Source of the DNA: Hormiphora californensis
Taxonomy: Eukaryota; Ctenophora; Tentaculata; Cydippida; Pleurobrachiidae
Assembly: GCA_020137815.1 (NCBI GenBank)
Contig: CM035353.1
Location: 5,699,597-5,763,596 of the forward strand
DNA: 64,000 bases
Direction: 5' to 3'
How positions within the stretch are numbered: the stretch's first letter is position 1; each line of letters opens with the position of its first letter. Positions 21,890-42,821 of this stretch are shown piece by piece. The notes beneath the pieces were generated by a model. It was given only the letters and a program-made list of their open reading frames with translations. It did no database searches and was not told the origin of the DNA. The position numbers and the translations under genes are program-made.

Positions 21890-22990
21890 CTGGAGATTTA
21901 CCATTTCACGTATGATTGAAAGACAAAAGATCATTTTACAACGTTGACTTCATCCTTTGATTCTTTGATCTTTCAATGATTCTGTTGGCCCGTTTTTCTA
22001 TTACAATCAAGCCTCGATTAACAGGACTCATGCAGGGGAAGGTAAACCGAGACTCCGGCCCGGGTAATCGAGTTCCCACCATGTGTGTGTTTTGTCATTT
22101 TCAGTATTTCCAAATCATGTGTGGCTCATGATGAATTGGTGCTTTCCAACTGGGAGAAAATTTGTTATGCTGTAATCACGTGGTATCGTGGCATGGCGAT
22201 ATCGGATGAATCGAAAGTATAACCATGATAGTGCAATTGTTATTGTTTTTTCTTCGTATTTTGTTCTGGATTATCATTGTATTTGTCATTTGTTTCTAGT
22301 CATTTTCTCCGCATGTAGTCTTGATCTGCTGTTTTTTCAACAATTCAAGTTGAATCTGATTATGGGAGGAATCCTACGCAATTCCTCAATGTAGGATAAA
22401 AATGTAAGATAGAAGTGTTTTGTGACATGTGATAGATACATCGTGATATGAAGGGAGATCCATCTATAGAAACAGAGAGAGAGAGAAAGAAGCGGCGTGG
22501 CTCGAAACAGAAATAAAGGAATGGGGGTATCAATGATTGGCTGCAATTAACGCCTAATTTATACGATAGAGTGAAGTCACATATAACTCTCTTCTTCGAG
22601 ATTCTCTGTGATCGATTGTGTATTACCTATTTTATCTATCTATCATTTTCCCTCTCTCTCTCTCCCTATCTGGTTCTCTCACTTTTTCATCCTCTGTTTT
22701 CATTTTCTCTTTTTCTCCTTCTCCCTAATTCTCTCTAGCTCTATATAATTCTCTCAATATCTCTCTAATTCTCTTCATGTCTCTAATTCTCTCTATCTCT
22801 GTCGGCCTAAATTTCTTGCCTAGATTATCTCTTCCTGTCTCCCATCCCGATTTCAGTGTTGCCATCAATGCCCGTATTTATGTATGATTTCTTACGCGAG
22901 CGGCGCCATTCTTGACTATGAAGATAAATTCTCGCCATCTTTCTGCTAACCCTGATAGGCCAAACCATCATTTAATCACCATCAAATGAA

Positions 22991-23037
<47 letters not shown>

Positions 23038-23445
23038 CTCTTTTCTGTTTAGTCAATGATTAATCACATATGCTAGCCATTCTTTGTTCTCTTGTTCGTT
23101 ACAAATCCAGTTTTACCAAATTGAGAGAGAGAGAGAGATATAGAGATAAAGATAAAGAGAGAGAGAGAAATAGAAAGAGAGATAGAGAGAGGAAGAGATC
23201 ATAGATAGAGATAGAGAAATTCTTACAGCATTTATATTTGGCTACGAAGTTACCGCTTGCCAGCGCGCGCGAAGGTCGCCCGGCGGCGAGGGGGTTATTT
23301 CGTAACCAACATTTATATATGATACCTAGCGATAAGGCAACAAACAGCTGCGATATTACCATGAGGCATGGAATGTATCGATATAGTTTTGTTTTTATGT
23401 TTGATCTTCATTGTGTGTTGACAGGTCGATCTACTTTTCTTTGAA

Positions 23446-23758
23446 CACCACCTCACTTTCTTCATACACCACCTCACTTTCTTCATACACCACCTCACTT
23501 TCTTCATACACCACCTCACTTTCTTTGAACACCACCTCACTTTCTTCATACACCACCTCACTTTCTTCAAACACCACCTCACTTTCTTCATACACCACCT
23601 CACTTTCTTCATACACCACCTCACTTTCTTCATACACCACCTCACTTTCTTCATACACCACCTCACTTTCTTCATACACCACCTCACTTTCTTCATACAC
23701 CACCTCACTTTCTTCATGATACACCACCTCACTTTATTCATACACCACCTCACTTTCT
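23446..23758. repeat. 21-bp satellite, about 15 copies
   Basis: The unit CACCACCTCACTTTCTTCAT plus A is repeated with minor variants (TTTGAA, TTCAAA for TTCATA). Being 7 codons long it stays open on both strands, which produces repeat-only frames. Confidence 0.9.
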
Positions 23759-25268
23759 TAAAATATTCTGTACTAATGCGACCCTTACATTTCGACCATG
23801 ATCTAAATGATCTATTGTCGGTATGATATGATATTGCTGTGATGCTTTATGAATCTAAATCTCTTCAACATCTTTTTTTCTCACAAACAGATACATTTTT
23901 GTCATAATGCCATGTCATTTTCCCATACAGCTACTGTGCACACATGTGTGCCTAACACAGTTTGGTAAGGTCTAAATATTATCTGCATATGTTGGCATGT
24001 TCCGCATCCTATATATATTTGTGCTTAGAGAATTGGGTGTGATATGAACAAGCTTTATGGAATTTATGGAAGCAGGCCTAGCAGCAGTCATTTCCCAAAT
24101 CAAAATCAAATTTAGTAAAGATATATAGTGAAACTAACCTGTTGGCGTCTATTAATAGAAGGGATATTTTGACATATTGGGCAAATTAAAACTCTAGTCC
24201 TAGGCTAGACTTATCAACATATAAGCAGTGTTATATGCCTCCCATAAATATATGTTTCACTGACTTCTTTCATATATAATGTGTTTCAAAGTGTTCTAGG
24301 TATTACACCTCCATAGAGTCTAGATTCAGTCGGTAGTTCCAAAGTCGAAAAACGCACATATAATATCCAATTATGATGGACGAAAATTAACTAAAATCTT
24401 CTTACCCCACCCCTAACAAAGTTATATTCATGGGGGATCAAGCATTTTAGCCTGTGCATAAAATTACAATTTAGATCACGAGAATTACTGTTAGTGATGA
24501 TCACATGCTCCACTATGTTTCCTATCAATCCCACCATAGTTATTTTCAATATTCTCAGTGTGTGGTATTTAGATAAGCAAATATATAGCTGCACTGCACC
24601 TGTTCGCGGAGGGGAGGAAGCCATTCAAGTTTTTTGTTTTTTTGTTAAAGTCGCTAAACTGTGGTGGAATTCTTATGCAGTTCATCTTGTGCACGTGACC
24701 TAATTTTAAACATATTTGTGTAAATATTAGCGATCTGTTGATTATACACTGACACCGCAGCTCAGACTTTTCAGTTTTCCAGTAAGTTGCTGTCTGGCGG
24801 CGCCATTTGATTCTAATGGTGTGCTCAGATGGGGTCCGCGGCATTAGGCAGGTAAACTGTCGAGTGTCGACTGTGTAAAACTTTATTTCCCGATCTGAAC
24901 CAGTGCAGGGTGCATTTTAAAAACAGTCTGTTTTCGCAAAAAATTAGTTAAGTAATGTAAAATTGTGAATCTAAATCCAGCTCCTACACACACCTGTGAA
25001 ATTCAGCCAAACTCAGTTATTGCATTAACTTGTTTTAGAAGCAGCTCATATATTTCCCCTGCAGCTAGTCTGGCCGGCTCTTTAAGCTTCATGCCAACTG
25101 AATTGATGGAGTTCATTGTTTGGTAATGGTTGATTACCTCAGACTGCAGCTAATTAGACGCATGAATTAGAGTCTTAAAAGTTAGGTAACATAGACAGGA
25201 GCTACGCCGTAAATTTAACCATTTATAGTACACAGAAAATCCCAGTGTACTGCCGCTTAGTGTCTGAC

Positions 25269-25592
25269 GGTGTATATTGTATAAGGTCCAAATGAGGCAC
25301 GGAGCTTTTCTTAATCAGCTTTTCAAGACGAATCCAACGCAACCGAAATTAGCTTTCTATCTTATCGGGAAGGTTCGGTTCACACACGCTCATTTTTAGT
25401 CATTTTGCCGCGCGAGCCAATCAGAGGCCAGAATTTCGAAATCAAGCCCTCTGATTGGCTCGCGCGGCTAAAAATGAAAAAAGTGAACCACACCTTCCCG
25501 ATGAGATAGAAAGCTAATTCCGGTTGCGTTGGATTCGTCTTGAAAAGCTGATTCAGAAAAACTCCGTGCCTCATTTGGACCTTATACACCGT
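25269..25592. mobile_element. 324-bp foldback element
   Basis: Left arm from CGGTGTATATTGTATAAGG through AAATGAGGCACGGAG; right arm CTCCGTGCCTCATTT to CCTTATACACCG. The arms share AGCCAATCAGAG near the centre (around 25430). No coding content. Confidence 0.75.
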
Positions 25593-26081
25593 TACTAGCA
25601 TCATGCTTTTTCGCCGAGCCAAAGCTCATTAGAGACATTTCGTAAGGTTTTATTGCGATTCGTTTAAACAATACCTAACTATTAACTCCCTAGTTTAACC
25701 CGTCTAGCTTTCCTACATTTCTCTATAATCTTTCTGCTTTCTCTCTCTGTTAATTTTATATTTATGTATCACCTCCATACCATGCTCTTGGTCGCGTGCT
25801 CATTTGGCCACCATGGATATATTATATGTGTGTGTTCTTATTCTCTCTCCCCAGCTGGTTCAATCCGCTAATCATCCTGATCCAATTATAAAGCTAGGCG
25901 AGGGAGAGATGGAGAGGTGAAAAAGAGAGATAGGGAGATAGAGTGAGAAAGGGGAAAGAGAGACAGAGTGAGAAAGGGGAAAGAGAGATAGAGAGAGATG
26001 GAGAGATAGAGTGAGAGAGGGGAAGAAAAGACAATTTTATTGAGTGTCAAAGAATAAGTGGTAACATGGTTATCATAATGG

Positions 26082-26162
26082 AAACCAACCAAAAAATCAA
26101 GAAAGAAACGGAGAGATTTATCTATGATCTCTCCATTTCTTTCTTGATTTTTTTGGTTGATC
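26082..26162. repeat. 81-bp palindrome
   Basis: CAACCAAAAAATCAAGAAAG and AAACGGAGAGAT on the left are mirrored by ATCTCTCCATTTCTTTCTTG and ATTTTTTTGGTTG on the right. Confidence 0.65.
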
Positions 26163-26798
26163 ATCAATGCATTGATTTCAGACAAAATATGTATTAACAT
26201 ACCGTTCTCATGAGGACTTTTGTTTTAAATAAAGAAATAAAGAAATTAGATGGTTTCCATTCTTCTTCTGTAATTCCATCATTTTCTCTGATTAGTTTTG
26301 CGGTCCATTCCGTAGACTCATTGTTTTGGATCGTTGAAGAAAGAGATAATAATAGACTACATCAAGTTGGTATTGCCAATTGGTATTGCTTGGGCCGAAA
26401 CAAATAATTAGGTATATATCGTGATCTCATCATTGACCATTATGAACTCCCATGGGCAGAATTAAAAGGTTAAACTAAAAAACTCTTTAGTAGTTTAAGA
26501 CATGTTGATTGAATTGGTATGCCGATGCCAAATCTCAGTCTGATATTGCAGTGTGTAACATTTTATACGATGTATTTGTTGTATTTTGGTTGCCTTTCAT
26601 TATCACCTCGCCGCACAAACATTCAGTATAGTGAAACTATTCATATATAGGGCATACGTTTTCTCACATTACATATGTTTTGATTATAATTTGAGCTTGG
26701 GCCAAGCTCTCTAGTTTTGTCCGTAAGCTGTTGTTGTTAATCGTGTAAGGCCAGGCCACTACCAGAGTTTGAACAAAATGCGTTTCTATTCTTTAGTA

Positions 26799-26937
26799 CA
26801 GCCGGACCCCGATTTGCCAGGCCCCGATCTACTGGAACCCCAATTTACCAGGAGGATATAAAAGTATTCGACCCCGATATGAGCAAAACCCTTTTCCCCC
26901 GAGTATCCCGGTAAATCGGGCCATCGGGGTCCGACTG
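26799..26937. mobile_element. CAGTCGGACCCC-family TIR element
   Basis: Begins CAGCCGGACCCCGATTTGCC and ends CATCGGGGTCCGACTG, flanked by TA, 5' of the first recognised K+ channel exon. Confidence 0.65.
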
Positions 26938-27245
26938 TATACAACAGGGCAACAATTATATATCAAAACGAGTTGCATATTAACATTGCTGAATTATATT
27001 GTAGCCATGGCATAATCGGTTGTTCAATTCAAAACTTGATAAAAGTGGAATTTTGAGAAATCACTAAACTTCACTAATAAAATTCACCGCCATCAGCACA
27101 TTAATGAGCTACGAAGGTTTGTAAAATCCTTGACTTATTTGTATCGAAAATCATTAATACAGAAATAATATTTACTCTTCAGTGTTAGATGTAGCTAATT
27201 TTAATGTTATCTGACACCATGCAGTGCGATTTACAAAATTTAATA

Positions 27246-27417
27246 CAGTCGGACCCCGATTTACCGGGATGCTCGGGGGAAAGGGTTTTGCCCGGTAAAT
27301 CGGGGTGCCCGGTATATCGGGGCAAAATATCGTCAATTTCTTATATCGGGGGAAGTTTATCCTCCCGGTAAATCGGGGTCCCGGTAAATCGGGGCCCGGT
27401 ATATCGGGGTCCGACTG
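27246..27417. mobile_element. CAGTCGGACCCC-family TIR element
   Basis: Complete copy: CAGTCGGACCCCGATTTACC to ATCGGGGTCCGACTG with TA flanks, 80 bp upstream of the first recognised K+ channel exon. Confidence 0.75.
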
Positions 27418-27496
27418 TACATCTATCATACATCTATCCAACGCGATATTTTGTTATCCAACGCGATATTTTATTTTTTAACATCTATCATGTCAG

Positions 27497-35289
<7,793 letters not shown>

Positions 35290-36172
35290 TCACAAAGCAA
35301 CGGCTATATATCGGGAAGAGGGCGGATCAGTATCATTAGAGATCATCTTGATCATACAACTGCTTCAAAATTCAGCAGACTCAGGAAGGAGGATATATAT
35401 ATCAATTGTAGTGATGCACCTAATGATCTTCAAAAAGGCAGGATTTAAAAAAAAAGATGGACGGATGGATAAGGGACCATGGATAAGGGACCGTTCATCG
35501 GATCAATGATCTATATGTTGTAAGTGCAGGAGAGAGAAGAGTTCAAGGATAATGAATATTGTTGGATATACGACTGGTGTTTTCAACTGTTTTCTTTAAA
35601 TACCATTAAGCAATCGCTGTTTATTTGCATTGGCTTGGAAGACAGCTGTAGTATGTGTTTCAAATGAAACTAGTCTCTTTCGGTAACTGTCTGGCGGTGC
35701 CTATACCCGTTCTGAGCGCACTGTTAAGCTTCATAACGGGGTCTGACGGAGCCTAATATAGCTCAGGAAAGGTTAGTAAAGCTTGGCAAGCCGTGGTTTA
35801 TTTACACATGACAGAGTTGACAGTTGTGTGTGAAAAATAAACTACGGGAATACGATGTATTTGGCATAGAGTCTTTGCATTGTATTGGTTTGAGTTTTTA
35901 ATTCAAATGTTTGTTTTTATTGAAGAAATCTCCTCTCACATAGTCATTCATAGTCATGAATTAACGATTCTGATTCACCCTAGTACGACTTCTGTTAGCC
36001 AGGAATCTGTTTTGTTGACCAATGAATACCGCTTGGACCTTGGTGACATTGCCACCTATTCACTCCCACGCATATTATACCTATGTCACCATTGGTTGGT
36101 TGGTTGGTTGGTTGGTTGGTTGGTTGGTTGGTTTTTTGGTTAGATATGGTTGGTTAGATATGGTTGGTTAGA

Positions 36173-37364
36173 TACTGTGTGATTTTAAATGACTGGGACT
36201 GGTATATCGCAAATTGCGTGAAAACTATGGCATCTTTCGAATTCAAATTTTGGGACATGATAAAACTAAGTTGTAGCAATTTTCTCCTAGTTTTACAGCA
36301 AATTTCAATGTTCCTGAATGAATCTATTGCCAAAAAACCTCCTCGAACTTTACACGGTCATATCTCTGGAGTCTAATGAGATAGAGAGTTCAAATTTTTA
36401 GGAGAGACAGATAAGACGATTTTGAATGTTTTGTCTGCTTAACGAGTTGCTAACTTTTACCATTTGTTCGCAGGAACTGTTTAAAGTGATGTAACACGCT
36501 CTAATTAGGCCAAATTCAGGTCATTCTACCACTCAAAGATCACATGTCCAGCTGCTTCTAGTGGGCTAATGAGGCCTCAGACACGCATACATCACGTGTT
36601 ACTGCAGCTCTCCTTTCCATCTTGAGCCAGCAGACATGATCATGGTGTCTGGAAGTGGTAACAAGCTGTAGAAAACCAGACAGACTAGATGCTCTCTACT
36701 TTGATCACTCTCTCCCTTTCTCGTTATAAGGTCACGTGACTGGAATTGGCTTTGTAGACATTGTGATCATGTCGAGATCCCAATTCCAGTCACGTGACCT
36801 TGTAACGAGAAAGGGAGAGAGTGATAAAAGTAGAGAGCATATAGTCTGTCTGGTTTTTTACAGCTTGTTACCACTTCCAGACACCATGATCATGTCTGCT
36901 GGCTCAAGATGGAAAGGAGAGCTGTAGAGCTGCAGTAACACGTAATGTATGCGTGTCCGAGGCCTCATTAGCCCACTAGAAGCAGCTGGACATGTGATCT
37001 TTGAGTGGTAGAATGGCCTGAATTTGGCCTAATTAGAGCGTGTTACATCACTTTTAACAGTTCCTGCGAACAAATGGTAAAAGTTAGCAACTCGTTAAGC
37101 AGACAAAACATTCAAAATCGTCTTATCTGTCTCTCCTAAAAATTTGAACTCTCTATCTCATTAGACTCTGGAGATATGACCGTGTAAAGTTCGAGGAGGT
37201 TTTTTGGCAATAGATTCATTCAGGAACATTGAAATTTGCTGTAAAACTAGGAGAAAATTGCTACAACTTAGTTTTATCATGTCCCAAAATTTGAAGTCGA
37301 AAGATGCCAAAGTTTTCACGCAATTTGCGATATACCAGTCCCAGTCATTTAAAATCACACAGTA
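36173..37364. mobile_element. 1.2-kb foldback element between K+ channel and lectin-like gene
   Basis: Ends TACTGTGTGATTTTAAATGA and TCATTTAAAATCACACAGTA are inverted, and the arms stay nearly complementary to a small central loop around 36746-36790. No transposase reading frame. A GGTT tetranucleotide array (36090-36135) lies just outside the left end. The rest of 35290-37837 shows no gene; a GGCGCC-family repeat is at 35686-35757. Confidence 0.8.
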
Positions 37365-37837
37365 CAAAGGCAAGAGCGAGCTTTGGGGATTTATTCATCA
37401 GTCATTGGTTCGGGAGAGATCCTTTTGGAGAGATTCTTATGGAGAGAGAGAGAGAAGGGTCTTCTGAGAGGCACATCTTACTTATACACACTGAGCACAA
37501 AAAGGGAAAAAGCACGGGGGAGAGTAGCAGAGAACTTGTTACTCTTGATAGGGAGAAAACTCAGAGTCACGAGAGGACCGATTAGCTAGGCTCAAGGAGA
37601 GAGTAGGATAGCTTTGTAGTGATATGACAATTGTATGTAGCTTGTAGCAGGTAGCTCTCTAAGAATCGTGCTAAGAATAGCCATATAACTTTTTGTCAAC
37701 TCAACCCGTTTACTCTCTCTCGCTCTAAGCTCAGCTAGTTTGTACCAGAATCAAGAACATATTCGTGCGGTTTTTCATTTCTGAATCCCTTGACTTTGTT
37801 TTAAGCGGACACGATCTATCCAAGAGCAATCAGGAAA

Positions 37838-38783
37838 ATGATTCATGTCATACTTTTCCTCCTCATCTTCTGTCAGACAGGTATGTGGTCCAGAACAAGA
37901 TGTATTATTTTATGTAGTATCATCATTTGGCTTTAGCTTGGATCAATGATGTTTTATTTAATATTTATAGTCTGTCAGAATGCATTTTATTCATTTCACT
38001 TTTTTAGATTGTAGCTCCCCACCGGATTTTGGAATTGATGAAAAGGATCTTATCGGGCCAGTTATTGTTGACCCTGATCAGCCAGCAGCAACAACTTCCT
38101 CAACTAATCTAGCTCGGACAGAACATGCTGTATTCTCTTCTAGCTCACTATATTCACCCAACTACCCTCTAACCAATCTTCATGATGGAATCAAGTAGGT
38201 TTAGTTGATAAACTGATCTTGTTAACTTGTTGGCGGTTGAGAGCCAGCGTTGCTTTATAAGCCCCCCCCCCCCCGCAGGACAGGTGAATTGAAGTGGTGC
38301 TCAACTAAAGCATTAGGAGACCTATCCTGGTTTATCATAACCCTTGATAAGGACTACTATCTGGAGAAGACTGTCATAACAAACAGGGATCTGATAGACG
38401 CTATTTCGAGAGCTGTGGGTTGTGAAATTTTAGTTGATTCCGTGTCGGTGTACACGATTCCAGATATCCAAGCGGAGTACGATATACCAATTAACAAGGT
38501 GGGAAATGCGCCCTTGGACCTTTGTCTAATAATTACCTCCACATTTCAGTGTTACATTGCATTGTTGAGTGTTACAGTAACAGTGGCTGTTAATAGTAAT
38601 GTAGCAGTGTTATTAACACTGCAACATTACTATTAAACACCTCTGATCCTTTTACAGATGGGAAAGACGTTCACCATTCAAAAGATGAATGAGTGGATCA
38701 ACCTTCTTGAGATTGAGTTGTATGGAATGGTTTCCACCAGTAAGTTGGTTTATGGGAAGTTCATTGAGGGGAGTTTTGGGTAG
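37838..38783 (+). CDS. secreted galactose-binding-like (fucolectin / discoidin-type) protein
   Basis: Exons 37838-37880, 38008-38194, 38279-38498 and 38658-38783 (576 nt, 191 residues). Residues 1-14 (MIHVILFLLIFCQT) form a signal peptide. The mature part has a short Pro/Thr-rich leader, then HAVFSSSSLYSPNYPLTNLH DG, a WCSTKALGDLSWFIITLD strand, KTVITNRDLIDA, and LLEIELYGMV at the end. This order (start strand with the 'Y-P-x-x-N-x-x-D-G' motif, W-buried strand, ITNR strand, final E-x-Y-G) fits the fucolectin/F5-8 type C beta-sandwich. The expected job is extracellular carbohydrate or ligand binding; the His/Arg/Arg fucose-binding triad is not obvious. AGTAAG near 38750 could be a 5' splice site, so a longer form with more exons is possible. 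Confidence 0.75.
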
Positions 38784-38876
38784 ACTCAATTTTCCAGTAA
38801 ACTTATAATGGGGTCAATATGATGGCAAATATTGACACCCATAATTGTTGAGTGTTTCGCAAGTGTAGTTCTGACG

Positions 38877-38920
38877 TTGGTGACATAGACACCTGGCGCG
38901 CCAGGTGTCTATGTCACCAA
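38877..38920. repeat. 44-bp perfect palindrome of the GGTGACATAGACACC family
   Basis: TTGGTGACATAGACACCTGG joined directly through CGCG to CCAGGTGTCTATGTCACCAA. Same family as 15140-15202 in the Grx-H intron. Confidence 0.85.
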
Positions 38921-39141
38921 GTTCTCACGCACTTGTGATAGTGTGATACGTACGTGTACCTACGAATCACGTCACACTGACGAATCATATCGTCACACTG
39001 ACGAACCAAAAAGGCAAATTTGCATTAGATATAAGTAGTATTAGATACAATTTGAACAGTCATATACGGATATAACCAACTATACATTTTAAATGTCCAG
39101 TTTTTCGTTAAAAATATTTTTGAAATCTCACGTACAACTAA

Positions 39142-41115
39142 TCACATTTTGCAGTCGACGTGCTTGAAATCCTTGCCGTTCACAATTCGTATTTTATCGT
39201 GATCACCCTCTTTAAAAGCGTCATCTGAAACGTATTTTATAGGTTCTAAGTTGAATGATTAATTACAAATTACAAATAGAAATACTATACTCCCCCTCCT
39301 TTAGAACTGGCGGTGAGAGAAAGAAGAATATAATGTTTGATTCTGGCACCAAATGTTGCCACGTGTTTTCCGTGCACCTACCACAAACAGAACAGTTGAT
39401 ACAGGCATGATGGTAGGCTGATTCCCTGTAGATGAGGCTGGTTCCAGCGATGGGTTTTTTACACACGTCACACTTCTTTCGGAAGTGGTCATTCTGGCAA
39501 CCCAGACACACCGGCTTCCCTGTGAGATGATACATTTGAAATAGTGTATATGCAAATAGTAACTGGTAGTGAAATCACTGAACAACGTTCTACAACTGAG
39601 GTGCCGACCCGATTTGAGCACATTGTCGCTGAAAGTCAAAACTGGATAGTGGATCTGGCGCCGCCAGAAAACAAGCTCGGTCAATCGGTTGTGGAATGTA
39701 TTTTACCTACCAAGGTTGGTGCTGAAGGATTCTTTGCTATCGATCAGCCGTCCACAGTGGGAACAAGTGAAACATCCGTGATGCCAACGTTTCTCTAGCG
39801 CAACAACCCAAGAACTATCAGTGTCTTTACCACATCCCCCACACGCCTTGTCCCTATAAACATATGGTTGTTATAATACAACGCGTGCAGGCAGCACAGG
39901 CAGGTCAATGCTATGACAGCGTGCAGATATAAAATAATTCTCAATAAGTGGGAATTGAATATTTGACAAGATAACTAAATTTAGGTCCCCACTAATTAAT
40001 ATTGTGATATTTCCCACGTGGTACCATAAGATACGACACTTCACATGTTACAAATGTAAAGGGAGGGTTAGAGCATATTACTCACGTTATGGTCATGTCG
40101 GACATGCCTTTTGAAACTCTACAGTCAGTGCATTTTGGGACGTCTTTACCACTCTTGTTCACCTAATTGGAGAAAAAAGGGATTATAATTGCCCGCCCCG
40201 TTATACCTATAGGTAATAGGTACGAACACTTTGGTCCATTCTCCCAACTTCCTTATACTTATAGGGCGTCAAGTTCTATTTTTGATTTTTGAGTAGATAC
40301 GTCAGGAGAGTGGATTGGCCGAAGTGTTCGTACCCGGTACCATGTCTTGCTGACAATAATAGGGCGTATCTCAGGAAATGTTAGAGAATTAGTCAGAAGA
40401 ACTCACCTTGTAAAACTTTTCCTTCGGATCGATAACTCTATCGCACTCTACACATTTGAAACAATCACTGTGCCACTTTTCACCCAAACCAATTACCCAC
40501 GACTTCTCTATCTCCTTATCGCACCCATAACATATCCTGGGAAAAGATGTGTATTATCCGGTGGTAGTCATTCCTCTTTGTTGAGGATAAGCAAATAAAA
40601 AAGTTCCAACAGGAAAGGTCTTTAGATCAGGTTGCTTTTTATAATAAATTAAATTGATATGAAACTTACTTCTTCTCGCCAATGCTTGGATCTTCCTTCT
40701 TGGCGCAATCAACACACGTTCGTTTTCCTGAGGAAGGAATCAAGTTACATTCCTTCAGCTTCAATGAGCTTGATAGCAAACAAAATATAAAAGATGCAAA
40801 ATACGTGATAAACGTTCGTTACTCAACAAAACGTTCGCGTTTCGCTATCTCCTTTTTACCTTGGTCCTTTTTCAGCGACTCAGTGGACTCAATCCTTCTT
40901 TTACAACTGTGACACGTAAAGCATTTCCGATGAAACTTAGTTTTATTGAAATCAATCCAACTTGTGTCTGTGATGACCTCAAAACACTCGTGACACGTGG
41001 CCACCATTACCGATAGAGGTATTGAAATGGGATCTTGTTGTTGCGGTGGTGGTGAGACGCTGTCAGCAGGTCCTCTTTTTGTAAGGACGATACCCGCAGA
41101 GCTACGGACCGACAT
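39142..41115 (-). CDS. four-LIM-domain protein
   Basis: Seven exons on the minus strand (41115-40860, 40727-40670, 40536-40407, 40162-40086, 39853-39711, 39519-39382, 39224-39142) sum to 885 nt, 294 residues. After a Ser/Pro/Gln-rich leader of about 37 residues come four LIM double zinc fingers: CHEC..H..C with CHSC and CVDC; CYGC with FKCVEC and CTDC; CGGC with FTCSHC and CLGC; CDVC with INCSVC. The fourth should end in Cys-x-x-Cys/Asp/His, but the frame stops at CKM-TGA, at the place of the last ligand. LIM-only proteins of this kind (FHL, CRP-like, prickle-type) act as scaffolds in actin structures or the nucleus; subfamily not assigned. The sequence AACCAG lies 9 nt upstream of the ATG. 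Confidence 0.85.
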
Positions 41116-42112
41116 ACGTGTTGGCTGGTTAGTGATACGCAAACAGTAACATATGGGCAGAAAGATATATATGGGCTTTTGAAGATAAAGGAAAGCGTGC
41201 CTTGAAGAATTCCTGTCAGAGCATTGGCTTGACCATGACAAATTAAAAATTCTAATATATGGTGGGAAATCGGTGAATAAGAACACACTCAGTGAATCAT
41301 TTTGCCATTTCGGGCACACAAATCCGCAAAGAAAGGTAAATCAAGACATGACGTTGTAACAATACTGGGCTGTTACGTTATGGTGCAATGTAACACTGAT
41401 GTGTAGAATATAGAGCTTCCCACAATAGATAGTCACAATGATTTTCTCTCTCTCTATCTATCTCCCTCTCTCTGTCTCTCTTAGTCGCGTCGAAGTCCTC
41501 GCTCTCTCATTTCATCTCAGGTCAGACCCTATAGCTCATCTTGGCTTCACAAACATAATATGACTAGGATTTGATGTATAATTCAATGGAACTCAATGCA
41601 CCATGAAACGTATACCAACATAAAATGGTAATGCATGTTTACATTTCTATCGAGATATGTTAGACAATTAAGTATGGGTAGTCTGCAACTACAATTTCTA
41701 GATCTGTTGAATTTGCATGCATGGCCATGACACATCTTACTCTTAGAAAGCATTGGAAAGTATGTTAATTTGAATGCTTTTAGTTAAAGAATCCGTAGGA
41801 AACACTGTAAATCCCATACAGGCAGTGTTTAGTTTGGTGACATTAGTGAGATCGCGCAGCGACCGAGATCGATCTCACATCGATCTCACATTATTCGTAA
41901 AGCGAAAATAGGAATTGTTATGGGTGTTAAGTGTAGTTTTTGAGATAAATTATTGAACAGCCAAATTTATATTTGCTGCATAATACCATAATATTTTACA
42001 CGAACGTCGAACGGGCTCTATATGTAATAAAAAAGACTAAAAGAGCAATAGAGTGTGTGCCGTTTGTAGGTACAGCTTGAGCTTGCAGGAGAAAAGAATA
42101 GAAAAATATCGC

Positions 42113-42290
<178 letters not shown>

Positions 42291-42490
42291 CCAATTTTGT
42301 TCAGCAATCTGGTCCATTTTGAGTCTGTCACTAAGCAATTAGGAAACCTAATATCAAAGAAACCTAATATATCCACATATTCATTTTGGGTATGACAGGA
42401 AATATTTCCTATTATTTTGTATCATCTATAATCAGCAACCAAACTGAAAATACATCAATATGCACCTGTACCTTTTATTCGCCCCTTTAC

Positions 42491-42821
42491 CTTTTTCAAA
42501 GAAGAAGCTCTTCTTAGAATCGATGGGCATCTTGCACTCGTCACAGCAGAAACAATATCTGCAAAAAAGAGAGGGTGGTTTTATCTGCACCACAATCCAT
42601 TTTAGCAGCGGATTACGGGGCCCCGAACGAATATGGTGTGGTTGTTTTTGTCTGTTTCAACACATTTGTGCCAATAAAATTACAAAATGCAAATGTAAGC
42701 TGGATTAAAATCATCAGAACAATATCTGGTACCTGTGCCATTTCTGATCCATTGCCACGATCCATTTGTGTCCAATGGGTTTGCAGCACCCGGCACAGTC
42801 CTCTTTATCACCACTGCCCAT
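42491..42821 (-). CDS. orphan LIM-type gene start (partial)
   Basis: Two exons, 42821-42733 and 42558-42491, join in frame to MGSGDKEDCAGCCKPIG, W-rich strand, KWHRYCFCCDECKMPIDS and SFFFEKG. This is the first half of a LIM domain (C-x2-C, H-x2-C, then two more C-x2 spaced cysteines), and the donor at 42490 is clear. I cannot find the exon with the second zinc-finger half before the four-LIM gene starts at 41115, and that gene's first exon does not fit the phase. It could be a decayed duplicate, an alternative start with a missed small exon, or a separate short gene. Confidence 0.55.

Noticed and set aside
21194-21947. Frames of 200-240 residues consisting of Ile-Ser, Leu-Ser or Arg-Asp repeats
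   Set aside because: They are the translation of the (TATCTC)n array in its different frames and strands; no unique sequence supports a gene.
23313-23753. Repeat proteins on both strands (KKVRWCM / TTSLSSY)
   Set aside because: The 21-bp satellite unit is 7 codons long and contains no stop in these frames; simultaneous openness on both strands argues for a satellite.
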